In this document: positions 1 through 7,729 of the stretch, in pieces
How positions within the stretch are numbered: the stretch's first letter is position 1
Layout of the letters: every line of letters starts with the position of its first letter
From: Chloroflexota bacterium
GTDB taxonomy: Bacteria; Chloroflexota; Anaerolineae; J036; Brachytrichaceae
Direction of reading: 5' to 3'
Assembly (NCBI GenBank): GCA_017743375.1
Contig: JAGHYX010000003.1
Location: 1 to 48,447, forward strand
DNA: 48,447 bases
Translations under genes and position numbers: made by a program
Notes under the pieces: model-generated
Told to the model about the DNA's origin: nothing
The model's database searches: none
The model's input: only the letters and a program-made list of their open reading frames with translations

Positions 1-267
1 ACTCCCGCGGCGCTTATTGCCTCCGCGGGGCTATCTTTTGAGGACCGCTTCTCCCACCTGTCGGGACGAGCCATCGGCGTCCCATGCTGCGGTGGCTTCT
101 CTGCCCGCTGATTCCATCGCGGATGTGTTCCCGGTGTTGTTCAGCGATTCCCTGGGAGTGAGCTCTCGCCGTTCACGGCAGCCAGGATGAGCATCGTGAG
201 TGAGCGGATTCATCCGTCCTTGCCCGAGCGGTTCAGACTCGTTGAAGTGAGAAGTTAGCTCCCCCAT
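1..267 (-). mobile_element. Possible remnant of an IS200/IS605-type tnpB 3' end
   Basis: The minus strand has an open frame of 78 codons here. Its product is low in complexity and ends in a tail with the pattern ELTP-x-ES followed by NTGNTSA. That resembles the conserved C-terminal tail coded at the 3' end of many TnpB genes, where the DNA doubles as the guide (omega) RNA scaffold. A stop codon sits three codons upstream of the first Met, and no zinc-finger or RuvC segment is found further upstream. If the reading is right, only the tail and right end remain. A strong GC hairpin (CCCGCGG and CCGCGGG arms) lies at 5-29, where an IS605 right-end hairpin would be expected. The resemblance is from memory of the family, not an alignment. 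A structured leader for a gene left of the window is the main alternative. Confidence 0.3.
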
Positions 268-318
268 GTCCTGTTATCGCCGCTCGTCCGAATACCCTCA
301 ACTTGCTCATGTGGTGAC

Positions 319-347
319 TTGACAGGCGGGGTAAACGGTGTTATAAA
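319..347 (+). promoter_or_regulatory. Sigma70-type promoter of the regulator/CPBP pair
   Basis: TTGACA at 319-324, a 17-base spacer and TATAAA at 342-347 make a near-consensus promoter. Transcription would start near 354, about 22 bases before the ATG at 376. This rules out the upstream TTG at 319 as the start of translation. Confidence 0.8.
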
Positions 348-382
348 GTACATCGTTATCATTACTGATACTGATATGTACT
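347..382 (+). promoter_or_regulatory. Inverted repeat, possible autoregulatory operator
   Basis: AGTACAT at 347-353 and ATGTACT at 376-382 are perfect 7-base inverted repeats 22 bases apart. They cover the end of the -10 box, the transcription start and the start codon. A dimeric winged-helix repressor bound here would block its own promoter. That the neighbouring regulator binds it is inference. Confidence 0.4.
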
Positions 383-921
383 CGCGGAACTTTGAGGTAG
401 TGAACCATCCGGTGCGGATGCGCATCTTCCAAGTGCTGCTTGCTGAGCAACTCTCTATACACCAGATAGCCAAGCGCTTGCCCGATGTGCCGCTGCCCTC
501 GCTATACCGGCATGTGAAGAAGCTCCACGATGCTGGCCTGGTGGTCGTCGCGGCCACGCGCTCGATCAACGGCATCGAGGAGCGCTTTTACACCGCCGTC
601 CAAGGGCTAATTGACCCCGATGCGCTGGATAAGCCCGAATCCATGGACGCCTTTGCTGAGCACGTCAGCGTCTACGGGATGGTCGTCGCTCAGGCTGCGG
701 CGCAGCATATCGCGCAACGCAGCGCGCCGGATTTGAACAATCTGGCGGTGCGCGATCACTTCTTCTACGCCACCGAGGAAGAGTTCCTTCGCTTGCGCGA
801 AGCCATTTACGCCTTGTTGGAAGCAGCGGCGGAGCAACCACCCGCGCCCGGTCGGGTCAAGCGGCGCTGGTTCGTGGTCGCTCATCCGTTGACGGGAAAT
901 CTTGAAGAAGGAGAAGCATAA
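376..921 (+). CDS. ArsR-like winged-helix transcriptional regulator
   Basis: A protein of 181 residues. The N-terminal 75 residues form a winged helix-turn-helix: the NHPVRMRIFQVLL helix, then a recognition helix around PSLYRHVKKLHDAGLV and a basic wing. This is the pattern of ArsR-like HTH_20 regulators. The C-terminal 100 residues are helical with no motif I recognise and may sense a ligand or mediate dimerisation. The start at 376 is chosen because a strong promoter overlaps the upstream in-frame codons. It lies 25 bases before a CPBP-family membrane protein and probably forms an operon with it; regulator plus membrane protein of unknown cargo is a common pairing. The signal it senses cannot be told from sequence. 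Confidence 0.8.
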   Translation: MYSRNFEVVNHPVRMRIFQVLLAEQLSIHQIAKRLPDVPLPSLYRHVKKLHDAGLVVVAATRSINGIEERFYTAVQGLIDPDALDKPESMDAFAEHVSVYGMVVAQAAAQHIAQRSAPDLNNLAVRDHFFYATEEEFLRLREAIYALLEAAAEQPPAPGRVKRRWFVVAHPLTGNLEEGEA

Positions 922-924
922 ATC

Positions 925-954
925 GTGAGCAACCAATCTTTTTTCAATGGCTGA
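925..954 (+). other. Possible 9-codon leader ORF
   Basis: A GTG codon 11 bases after an AAGGAG site (908-913) opens a 9-codon frame (MSNQSFFNG). It ends 5 bases inside the downstream CPBP gene, whose own ATG at 947 lacks a good ribosome site. Translational coupling through this small frame would explain how that gene is read. It may be chance. Confidence 0.25.
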
Positions 955-1801
955 TTCTGGAAAGAACAGCCTGTGGCGCTATGTATTAGGAGTTATCCTA
1001 ATCGTCTTTACTTGGATGGTGATCACTGCCGTGATCGTAGTTGCCGTCGGGAGCAGCGCGACGAGTGTGCAGGCTGCGCTTACCCTCTTGGGGTTTCTCC
1101 CCATGCTCGTGATGCCTCTGGTGGTGACGCGCGTGCTGCATGGCCGCCCCGCTGGGACGCTGATCGGGCCGGCGCAGCGCTTGAACTGGGAGCGAATCGG
1201 ACGCGCAATGCTCGTCTGGGCTGGGCTGATGGTCGCGGCTGTAATTGCAGAGATGCTCTGGAAAGGCTTGTCAAGCTACAGGTTAAACGTTGACAACTTC
1301 CTTAGCAACTTAGCGACCATTTTCATGTATATATTCTTGATCCCGATCCAAGCCACAGCCGAGGAGGTCTTCTTCCGTGGCTACCTGCTGCAGGCAACCG
1401 GCCGCCTGACGCGCAATTGGGTCATCCTCGGCATCATCAATAGCCTCTTCTTCATGTTGCTGCACTTGAGCAACCCAGAAGTGAGAGCTGCGGGCATTGT
1501 CTTGGCCGGGCTACACTGGCTGACCAGCGGGATGTTTTACACGTTGCTCACGCTGCGCAGCGGCAGCCTGGATTATGCGATCGGCGCGCACGTCATCAAC
1601 AACGTCCTTAGCGCGACGCTCATCGGTTATCCAGGCGGGGCGCTGGGGGAGATCGCGCTGGTGATGACCAAAGAGCTTGACGCTGCCTTTGGCTTGGTCA
1701 CCTTCGTCTTGGCTGCGGTGATTGCCTACGTGGTATTGACGCGCGCGGCTGGTGCGTCGGCCCAGGTTACAGCAGCACAGCGCGCGGAGGCTGCCTCGTA
1801 A
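947..1801 (+). CDS. CPBP-family intramembrane metalloprotease
   Basis: A 284-residue integral membrane protein with about seven hydrophobic segments, the first at residues 10-35. The CPBP (Abi/CAAX-type) motifs are all present. The EE pair is at 139-140 followed by VFFRGYLLQ, a His is at 173 in FFMLLHLSNP, and the last motif is at 211-219 with His215 and Asn219. These residues form the glutamate/histidine active site of this family, which includes eukaryotic Rce1. Bacterial members cleave membrane substrates, and some give bacteriocin immunity. The substrate is unknown. It follows a winged-helix regulator in the same direction. The ribosome site is weak; see the small leader frame overlapping its start. 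Confidence 0.9.
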   Translation: MADSGKNSLWRYVLGVILIVFTWMVITAVIVVAVGSSATSVQAALTLLGFLPMLVMPLVVTRVLHGRPAGTLIGPAQRLNWERIGRAMLVWAGLMVAAVIAEMLWKGLSSYRLNVDNFLSNLATIFMYIFLIPIQATAEEVFFRGYLLQATGRLTRNWVILGIINSLFFMLLHLSNPEVRAAGIVLAGLHWLTSGMFYTLLTLRSGSLDYAIGAHVINNVLSATLIGYPGGALGEIALVMTKELDAAFGLVTFVLAAVIAYVVLTRAAGASAQVTAAQRAEAAS

Positions 1802-1993
1802 TGCTTGTCTGGATTGCCCAGGATGCGCCGGCCCGTCGGGGTCAGCGCTTTGGGCGGGCGTCTCGGCTTTAGGCGTGAGCCCGTTGCCCGCCCTATGGAC
1901 AGCCCTATCCTGCTGCTCTTGCCATGGCCAAGGGCAAATGTAGCACCAATTCGATTTAGCGAGAGCGCATTCGCAGCCAGAGAAAGAATCTCG

Positions 1994-2028
1994 GCTGGGC
2001 GAAGGCAATGCCTTCGCCCAGCTTTTTT
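1994..2028 (+). terminator. Intrinsic terminator, same core palindrome as the dispersed repeat
   Basis: GCTGGGCGAAGGCA and its exact complement are separated by one base (1994-2022) and followed by six T (2023-2028). This is a 14-bp stem with a T tract, a textbook rho-independent terminator for the upstream pair. Its arms match the central palindrome of the dispersed repeat family, with C-to-A and G-to-T changes paired across the stem. It is probably a solitary core copy used as a terminator. Confidence 0.75.
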
Positions 2029-2256
2029 GCCTTCTGACTTCGCCAGGCAGTAGCCTGCCGCACCTTGTCTCTTATCGGCGGGGCGGCGAATTGCTCCATG
2101 CTAGGCCAGCCAAGCGTCAACCTGTGTTTGCCATTCGGATGGATCATCGTGCCGATCTGCTCGTTTTGTGCTCCAGAACCGCCTGCCGGTGAGACCTTGA
2201 GCATCGGTCGGCATGCGCTGGATAGGCCGGTGAGGTGAAAAAGTCCTATCAAACCA

Positions 2257-2285
2257 TTGACGATTGGCCAAATACCTGTTAACAT
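2257..2285 (+). promoter_or_regulatory. Promoter predicting a leaderless yceD mRNA
   Basis: TTGACG at 2257-2262, a 17-base spacer and TAACAT at 2280-2285. Only 6 bases separate the -10 box from the ATG at 2292, so transcription should start at or next to the start codon. No Shine-Dalgarno sequence is present. Confidence 0.65.
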
Positions 2286-2291
2286 TCATTT

Positions 2292-2795
2292 ATGCGGTAC
2301 CGGCTGCGCAAGCTGGTTTATGGACCGGTAGGGGGGTCGCACGTTGAACAAGTTGACTACGGTCCGATTGCCCTTGACGATTTAGAGGTTGCTTATCTGC
2401 GCGGTCGGCTTGAGTTCACCCGCCTGAACGACGCTGTACTCCTTCGTGGCGAGCTGGAGACAGAAACGCCTGTTCAATGCGTCCGCTCACTTGAAACCTT
2501 TGGGTTGCGACTGAACATCCGCCTGGATGAGATCTTGCTGGGGCTGCCCCAGTACCCTCGTGACGACATCGAACCCTGGCAGCGTATCGGCGAGGATGGA
2601 TGGATAGACCTGACCGAGACACTCCGCGAGGAGATCATTATGGCCATCCCCATAAACCCCATTCATCCTGAATACGCTGAGATTACTTCTGACGAGCTGC
2701 TTAGCGCGCTCGATGAAGACGATCGGGCGTGGATCAATATCCGGTTGAGTAACTCCAGACGGGCCTTGGAAGGAGAGGGTGATGATGCAGTTTGA
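2292..2795 (+). CDS. YceD/DUF177-family protein
   Basis: A 167-residue soluble protein. Residues 30-80 hold the DUF177 hallmark: a strand-rich [20 protein letters not shown] segment, where the CxR is typical. It is followed by acidic regions and a C-terminal stretch with [16 protein letters not shown]. YceD proteins are linked to 23S rRNA accumulation and usually precede rpmF (ribosomal protein L32). Here no rpmF follows; the gene instead overlaps the start of the sigma factor gene by about 11 bases, so the two are probably translated together. The start is fixed by the promoter 6 bases upstream. Confidence 0.85.
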   Translation: MRYRLRKLVYGPVGGSHVEQVDYGPIALDDLEVAYLRGRLEFTRLNDAVLLRGELETETPVQCVRSLETFGLRLNIRLDEILLGLPQYPRDDIEPWQRIGEDGWIDLTETLREEIIMAIPINPIHPEYAEITSDELLSALDEDDRAWINIRLSNSRRALEGEGDDAV

Positions 2796-3990
2796 TGAGG
2801 ATCAGATAATCGCTTCTTTGTTGATAAAAGCAGAAACGCAGGGCGCGGTTGTCTTAGATGATATTTTGGAGCTTATCCCAGAAGCTGAAGATAACTATGA
2901 GCTGATAGAACAAGTCGTCAAAGCCCTTGCAGAAGCCGGCGTAAAGGTACACGACGTCTCTGGCCGAGAAGACGAGGAAGAGTTTGAAGATGAGCTAAGC
3001 AGCTCGGACGAGAACGAGGAGGAGGAAGAGGATGACGATGAAGGGGCATTCGCCGGCGAGGACGACGACCTAGCCAACATCAGCGTAGATGACGGCATCG
3101 GCCTATATCTGCGCGAGATGACTCGCGTGCCGCTGCTGACCAATAAAGAAGAGGTGCGGTTGGCGCGAGCCATTGCGCGAGGGAGAAGCGCCGAGATGAA
3201 ATTGAAGTTGCACGGCCACCGCCTCAGCCCCCAGCAACGACGCCGATATGAGCAAGCCGTTGAGGAAGGGCGACAAGCACGCGAGCATTTGATCAAGGCC
3301 AACACGCGCTTGGTGGTGAGCATCGCCAAAAAGTACATGGGACGTGGCGTGCCCTTTTTGGACTTGATCCAAGAAGGAAACCTCGGCCTGATGAAATCAG
3401 TCGAGAAGTTCAACTACAAGCTCGGCTTTCGCTTCTCCACTTATGCCACCTGGTGGATTCGCCAAACGATCACGCGGGCCATTGCCGACCAAAGCCGCAC
3501 AATCCGCGTGCCGGTGCACATGAACGATCGCATCCGCCGGCTATACAAAATCATGCGCGAGCTGGAGCAGATGCTAGGCCGGCAGCCTACGCCCCAGGAG
3601 GTGGCCCGCGAGCTGGGCGTAGAGAGCGAGCAGGTGGAGTGGATGCTCAAGGTATCCTGGCGCCCGCTATCGCTAGAACAGCCGATCGGCGAAGAGGAGG
3701 ATAGCGAGTTCGGCGCGTTCGTCGAGGATGAGAACGCACCCTCCCCTGCCCAAACGGTATATGAAGACCTGCTCAGGACAAAACTGGAAGAGGTGTTGAG
3801 CACGCTCACGCCCCGCGAGCAGCGCATCCTGCGCTTGCGGTTTGGGCTGATCAACGGCCGGTGCTATACCTTGGAAGAGGTTGGGCAAAAGTTCGGTCTC
3901 ACCCGCGAGCGCATCCGGCAGATCGAAGCGCGCGCGCTGCGCCGGCTGCGCCACCCGCGCCGCGCGCGCTACCTCAGGGACTATCTATAA
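2785..3990 (+). CDS. sigA: Primary RNA polymerase sigma factor (sigma70/RpoD)
   Basis: A 401-residue sigma70 with all regions. Region 1.1-like helices are at 1-57, and a very acidic linker runs over about 61-97. Region 1.2 is at 101-133 ([11 protein letters not shown]). Region 2 is at about 166-246, including [29 protein letters not shown] and the -10 recognition helix around [14 protein letters not shown]. Region 3 is at 247-320. Region 4 is at 340-395 with the -35 recognition helix in [19 protein letters not shown]. Region 1.1 plus the complete set marks it as the primary factor. The ATG at 2785 lies 8-10 bases after AAGGAGAGG. Two in-frame codons just upstream (2779, 2782) are alternatives. 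It overlaps yceD. Confidence 0.95.
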   Translation: MQFDEDQIIASLLIKAETQGAVVLDDILELIPEAEDNYELIEQVVKALAEAGVKVHDVSGREDEEEFEDELSSSDENEEEEEDDDEGAFAGEDDDLANISVDDGIGLYLREMTRVPLLTNKEEVRLARAIARGRSAEMKLKLHGHRLSPQQRRRYEQAVEEGRQAREHLIKANTRLVVSIAKKYMGRGVPFLDLIQEGNLGLMKSVEKFNYKLGFRFSTYATWWIRQTITRAIADQSRTIRVPVHMNDRIRRLYKIMRELEQMLGRQPTPQEVARELGVESEQVEWMLKVSWRPLSLEQPIGEEEDSEFGAFVEDENAPSPAQTVYEDLLRTKLEEVLSTLTPREQRILRLRFGLINGRCYTLEEVGQKFGLTRERIRQIEARALRRLRHPRRARYLRDYL

Positions 3991-4017
3991 GCCAGACAAA
4001 GCAGAAGGCGTGGTGAC

Positions 4018-5244
4018 TCAGGCGAGCGTCAGGGCGTCCTGGATGCGCGCCACGCCTTCTTTTATCTGCTCCAGGCTCATCGCGTAGCTCAGCCGCGCGC
4101 AGCCCGGCGCGCCGAATGCCTCGCCGTGGACAATGCCCACCTTCACCGTGTCCAGCAGATACATGGCCAGCTCCTCGGTGGTGGAACAGGTGCGTCCATA
4201 CTTCAATGGCTTGCCGAGCAGGGCGCTGAAATCGGGGAAGACATAGAACGCGCCTTCCGGCATGAGGCAGCGCACGCCGGCGATCTCGTTCAGCGCCCGA
4301 ACGATCCAGTCCCGCCGTTCTTTGAACGCCGCGACCATCTTGGCGATCTCCGCCTCAAGGTCCAGCGTGTAGGCAGCCAGGGCAGCGGCCTGGGTGATCG
4401 AGCTGGGGTGGGAGTTGCTATGGCTTTGAATCTTGAGCATGGCCTTGATGATCCACTCCGGGCCAACTGCATAGCCCAGCCGCCAGCCGGTCATCGCGTA
4501 TGCTTTGGATAAACCGTTGATGATCACCGTGCGTTCGTAGAGGTCAGGCGCGACCCGCAGCCAGCGCGCGTAGGGCGGATTAAACACGATCCGGTCATAA
4601 AGCTCGTCGCTCAGGATGATCACCTGATTGGTGCGTGCCCATGAAGCGATGTCCTCCAGTTCAGCCTGGCTATAGACCATGCCGGTGGGGTTTGAGGGCG
4701 AGTTCAACACCAGGATGCGCGTACGCGGAGTGGTGTAGCGCGCCAACAGCGCGGCGTTTACCTTGAAGCCGGTGTCAGCCGTCGTCGGCACGATCACAGG
4801 CGTGGCCTCGGCCAGCCGCACCTGTTCTACATAGCTCACCCAGTATGGCGCCGGGATGAGCACCTCGTCGCCGGCTTCGCACAGCGCCTGAAACGCCAGG
4901 TAGAGCGATTCTTTGCCGCCGGTGTGGGTCGCTACCTGGCTCGCTTTGTAGTCCAGGCCGGTGTTCTGCCGCTCGCGGGCGGCGATCGCCTCTTTGAGCG
5001 CTGCCATCCCGCCGGTCTCGGTATAGCGCGTGAAGTTGTCCTGGATCGCTTTGATCGCGGCCTGTTTAATCGGTTCGGGCGTGGGGAAGTCCGGCTCGCC
5101 AGCGCCAAAGCTGATCACAGCTTCGCCGGCAGCGCGCATGCGTTTGACCTTGCTTTCCACGGCCATTGTGGCCGAGGGCTGCACGGCCGCCGTGCGAGCG
5201 CTGATGCGGTCGAGCGGCTTCGTCTCTGCTAAAGTTGCTTCCAT
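4018..5244 (-). CDS. Class I PLP-dependent aminotransferase (aspartate aminotransferase type)
   Basis: A 408-residue fold-type I enzyme. The Schiff-base lysine is Lys247 in NGLSKAYAMTGWRLGY. The PLP-binding Asn is in NSPSNPTG (181-188), the ring-nitrogen Asp in LSDELYD (211-217), and the substrate carboxylate Arg is Arg384 in CARLSYA. The GAGEPDF motif near 47-53 is typical of the thermophilic AspB/AspC subgroup, which moves amino groups between aspartate (and sometimes other acids) and 2-oxoglutarate. It converges with sigA, 27 bases apart. A strong promoter (TTGTCA-18-TATAAT) precedes it, and the 5' leader is a short tandem repeat. The exact amino-acid preference cannot be read from the sequence. 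Confidence 0.93.
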   Translation of the reverse strand: MEATLAETKPLDRISARTAAVQPSATMAVESKVKRMRAAGEAVISFGAGEPDFPTPEPIKQAAIKAIQDNFTRYTETGGMAALKEAIAARERQNTGLDYKASQVATHTGGKESLYLAFQALCEAGDEVLIPAPYWVSYVEQVRLAEATPVIVPTTADTGFKVNAALLARYTTPRTRILVLNSPSNPTGMVYSQAELEDIASWARTNQVIILSDELYDRIVFNPPYARWLRVAPDLYERTVIINGLSKAYAMTGWRLGYAVGPEWIIKAMLKIQSHSNSHPSSITQAAALAAYTLDLEAEIAKMVAAFKERRDWIVRALNEIAGVRCLMPEGAFYVFPDFSALLGKPLKYGRTCSTTEELAMYLLDTVKVGIVHGEAFGAPGCARLSYAMSLEQIKEGVARIQDALTLA

Positions 5245-5264
5245 ATCTCTATATCTCTATCTCT
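5243..5264. repeat. Short tandem repeat at the aminotransferase start
   Basis: ATATCTCT occurs twice and is followed by ATCTCT. It overlaps the start codon and fills the space where the ribosome site should be (minus strand: GAGATATAGAGATATG). Copy-number change by slippage would alter the spacing to the start codon. Confidence 0.6.
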
Positions 5265-5281
5265 ACTTGAGCACTTTGAGG

Positions 5282-5311
5282 ATTATAGAGACCCATTCTG
5301 ACCCTTGACAA
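5282..5311 (-). promoter_or_regulatory. Promoter of the aminotransferase gene
   Basis: On the minus strand TTGTCA (5311-5306) and TATAAT (5287-5282) are 18 bases apart, a near-consensus sigma70 promoter. The leader would be about 30 bases and would consist mostly of the short tandem repeat. Confidence 0.75.
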
Positions 5312-5323
5312 AGACATTGGGGG

Positions 5324-5366
5324 AATAAAAACGCTCCAGGGGCGACACCTTCGTCGCCCCCGGAGC
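5324..5366 (-). terminator. Intrinsic terminator of the response regulator gene
   Basis: On the minus strand GCTCC-GGGGCGAC and GTCGCCCC-GGAGC form a long GC stem at 5366-5333, followed by GTTTTTATT. It lies 26 bases after the stop at 5392 and separates this gene from the aminotransferase promoter. Confidence 0.85.
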
Positions 5367-5391
5367 ATTTCGGGAGCAGAGGAAGTAGCAA

Positions 5392-6228
5392 TCAGCTTGC
5401 TTCCGACTCTGCCACCGGAGACGCCTCTGCCGGTTTTGTCTCCGGCGCAGCCGCCGGCTTGCTGATCGGCACGCCGACCCGCTGGAGGATGTATCCCTGG
5501 CTGCGGAAGTTGGCGATGCGCCAGCGCGCGTTGGGCACCGATTCGAACTTGCGGCGCAGCCGGGCGATGTGCGGCCGCAGCAGACGGAGCGCATGCTCTT
5601 TGTCGGTGACGGCTGGGAAGGCAGCCTGCATCAGCTCGTCATAGGTAACCAGTTGCGAGGCGTGCTGGATCAGCGTCTCCACCAGGCTCAGCTCGATGGC
5701 GGAGAGCAGAATCGGCACGTCTTCGACGAGCAGGACGCGCCGCGCTGCGTTCAGCTCCAAGCCCGTGGCAGAGCGTGCGCCGTTGGCTGAGGGGCGCAGG
5801 ACACCGCCTTCCTCACGCTGACGCGCAGCCTCGGCGGCAGCGCGTCCCTTCTCGATGTGCATGATGAGCCGGCTGACCAACTCTTGATCGCCATCACTGA
5901 CGAAGAGGTAATCGCTCACGCCTATCCGCAGCGCCGCAATCACGCGCTTGAGATCGGGTTCGCTATCGAGGACCACGACAGGCGGGCAAAACGGTAGCCC
6001 CATCAGCGTGTCGGCCAGGTCGAGCATCACCTGACCGCTCGCCAGGTCCAGCAACACGGCGTCTGCCTGGCTATTGACCACAGCCGATACCGCATCCCGC
6101 ATGCTGGAGACAGTATGCGTGCGATATCCCTGCTCGGCGATCAAAGCTGCCACACGGTTGCTGGCTTCGCCAGCACCGACAACCAATAGGGTTCCTTTCG
6201 CCTTCCTCAGTTCGCTTCGAGAGATCAT
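5392..6228 (-). CDS. Atypical response regulator with OmpR-type winged-helix domain
   Basis: A 278-residue protein. Residues 12-125 have the alternating pattern of a receiver domain, with Asp61 (VLLDLASG) in the place of the phospho-acceptor. The acidic pair that should follow the first strand is replaced by GAG (LLVVGAGEA), and the conserved Lys near the end is missing (DYLFVSDG). Metal binding and normal phosphorylation are therefore doubtful. Residues 165-255 form a winged helix of the PhoB/OmpR type (LVTYDELMQAAFP, then LRPHIARLRRKFES, then a GYILQ wing). The tail is Pro/Ala/Glu-rich. No sensor kinase is adjacent. A perfect AAGGAGG site lies 9 bases before the ATG, and a terminator follows. 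It may work without phosphorylation. Confidence 0.8.
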   Translation of the reverse strand: MISRSELRKAKGTLLVVGAGEASNRVAALIAEQGYRTHTVSSMRDAVSAVVNSQADAVLLDLASGQVMLDLADTLMGLPFCPPVVVLDSEPDLKRVIAALRIGVSDYLFVSDGDQELVSRLIMHIEKGRAAAEAARQREEGGVLRPSANGARSATGLELNAARRVLLVEDVPILLSAIELSLVETLIQHASQLVTYDELMQAAFPAVTDKEHALRLLRPHIARLRRKFESVPNARWRIANFRSQGYILQRVGVPISKPAAAPETKPAEASPVAESEAS

Positions 6229-6545
6229 TTCTTCAACCTCCTTTTCGATTAAATAGGATTAACTCGCGATGTCGCCGCATCTCGGGCGTGTTCATTGGTG
6301 CGCGCTCACGGGACCTCGGCGAAACTGGCTGCATGCAAAACAAGTAGCTTGATCGAGATGCGCTGTATAGAGAATGCGGTACTCCATAAAAAGCGCAGTG
6401 ATCACGTGCCGAGGATGGACCTTTGGTTTTCCCGAGATTACCCTTTGTGCATGGTGAAGTAGTCCCATAGCACTCCTTATTATTCTACCATAAGAGAAAT
6501 AAGCCCGATTAGCAAAGTTGAATATAAGCTCGAGGCCTCTTCTTA

Positions 6546-6584
6546 GAGAGCAAACACGCTCAGCGTGTCGCTCTCTTTGTCTTT
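6546..6584 (+). terminator. Hairpin, terminator-like on the plus strand
   Basis: GAGAGC-aa-ACACGC pairs with GCGTGT-c-GCTCTC around a short loop (6546-6575), and the downstream bases are T-rich (TTTGTCTTT). There is no known rightward gene ending here, so its role is unclear. Confidence 0.4.
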
Positions 6585-6837
6585 GCTAACGAGCGACATT
6601 TTACTAAGTAGTTGGCAGAGAGTCAAATCTGATTAAGAGCAGGTAAATTGACCGTGCGCGGTTGAGGAACGACGCGAAGGGATTTCCAAGCGTAACGGCT
6701 GTCAGCGCTTCTGTTTACGCACTGAAAGAGGTCAGTTTCGGATCATCAGAGGGCTTTGTCGCAGTGCGGCTGCTTGTGAATGCTGAGCGTGCGAGGGAAG
6801 GCCTTCACCTTGTTGACCGCAACATCTGATGATGGGC

Positions 6838-6875
6838 GGGCCATCATTTGGCCCAGGGGAAACAGCGGTTTCCCC
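6838..6875 (-). terminator. Two tandem hairpins after the ABC ATPase gene
   Basis: GGGGAAAC/GTTTCCCC (6856-6875, 4-base loop) and GGGCCA/TGGCCC (6838-6854, 5-base loop) follow the stop codon at 6884 within 50 bases. There is no clear T tract on the minus strand. They may protect the 3' end or terminate weakly. Confidence 0.5.
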
Positions 6876-6883
6876 GGGAACAC

Positions 6884-7621
6884 TTACGTTCGGCGAAGCT
6901 CGTCTTTGATCTCTCCATCGGCGACGAGCACTGCCCGCGTCGCGCGACGTGCAAGGTCCTGATCGTGGGTGACCATCAGGATGGTCTTGCCTTCCTCAAC
7001 GAGCTTTGTAAAGAGGTCAAAAACCTGATTGGCTGTTTTGGAATCCAGGTTACCGGTTGGCTCATCGGCCACGATAATCGGAGGGTCGTTTGCTAGCGCG
7101 CGCGCAATGGCCACGCGCTGTTGTTGACCGCCAGACACAGCAGAGGGCAACTTGTGCGCATGTTGCGCCATGTTCACGTGCTCGAGGAGATACATAGCGC
7201 GCTCATAACGCTGGCGCGGCGGATAGGTGTTACAAAAGTCCATCGGCAACATGACGTTCTCCACCAGGGTCAGCGTAGGGAGGAGCTGGAAGAATTGGAA
7301 GATCACGCCGATGTGTTTGCCACGCCAGATGGCCATTTGCCCTTCGCTCAGGCGATGCACGGCAGTGTCGCCTACGAACACCTCGCCAGACGTCGGGCGG
7401 TCAATCCCGGTGATCATGTTGATGAGCGTCGATTTGCCGCTGCCGCTCTTGCCGATGACTGCTACGAACTCGTGTGTGTCCACCTGTAGGTTGATGCCGC
7501 GCAGCGCGTAGAACTTACCGGCCGGGGTTTCGTAGACCTTGACCACGTTCTTCAACTCAATGAGGTGGCAGTTGCCATGCCGATAAGGCTCTGCGCACGC
7601 TGGCTGCTCGGCGAGGGCCAT
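6884..7621 (-). CDS. ABC transporter ATP-binding protein, LolD/MacB type
   Basis: A 245-residue nucleotide-binding subunit. It carries Walker A (GKSGSGKST), a Q-loop (FQFFQLLP), the signature SGGQQQR, Walker B (IIVADEPT), a D-loop (GNLDS) and the switch His (THD). The [11 protein letters not shown] opening, the [10 protein letters not shown] motif and the phrase [13 protein letters not shown] are typical of the LolD/MacB/FtsE group, which drives FtsX-like permeases in lipoprotein or antimicrobial export. No permease gene adjoins it here: the upstream gene is an amidohydrolase and a 650-bp gap follows. I take the ATG at 7621; a GTG at 7672 would add 17 residues. Confidence 0.9.
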   Translation of the reverse strand: MALAEQPACAEPYRHGNCHLIELKNVVKVYETPAGKFYALRGINLQVDTHEFVAVIGKSGSGKSTLINMITGIDRPTSGEVFVGDTAVHRLSEGQMAIWRGKHIGVIFQFFQLLPTLTLVENVMLPMDFCNTYPPRQRYERAMYLLEHVNMAQHAHKLPSAVSGGQQQRVAIARALANDPPIIVADEPTGNLDSKTANQVFDLFTKLVEEGKTILMVTHDQDLARRATRAVLVADGEIKDELRRT

Positions 7622-7729
7622 GGTCGGTTGCGGACGACCGGCCGATAAATATCCCCTCAATAAGGCGAACACGCCTTGATGCTACGTCATGAAGTTAAAA
7701 GAGTATGAATTGCGTTCTTCAGCGGATAG

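Larger units (their letters stand above)
1802..2291. other. Intergenic region, 490 bp, hairpin-rich
   Basis: No convincing gene. The frames on both strands have no family resemblance. It holds a GGGCGGGC/GCCCGCCC inverted repeat at 1852-1893 just after the CPBP gene, a perfect intrinsic terminator at 1994-2028, and the promoter of the following gene at 2257-2285. Confidence 0.6.
6229..6883. other. Long intergenic region, 655 bp, AT-richer
   Basis: No gene is supported on either strand. It is clearly AT-richer than its surroundings. It holds a strong hairpin at 6546-6575, a pair of hairpins at 6838-6875 just after the ABC gene, and presumably the promoter and leader of the response regulator. 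The base composition and length suggest an old insertion or an unrecognised RNA; I do not recognise any riboswitch class. Confidence 0.5.

Noticed and set aside
1-300. Known riboswitch or T-box on the minus strand at the left edge
   Set aside because: Compared with TPP, cobalamin, SAM, glycine, FMN, c-di-AMP and T-box patterns from memory; none of the conserved cores matched.
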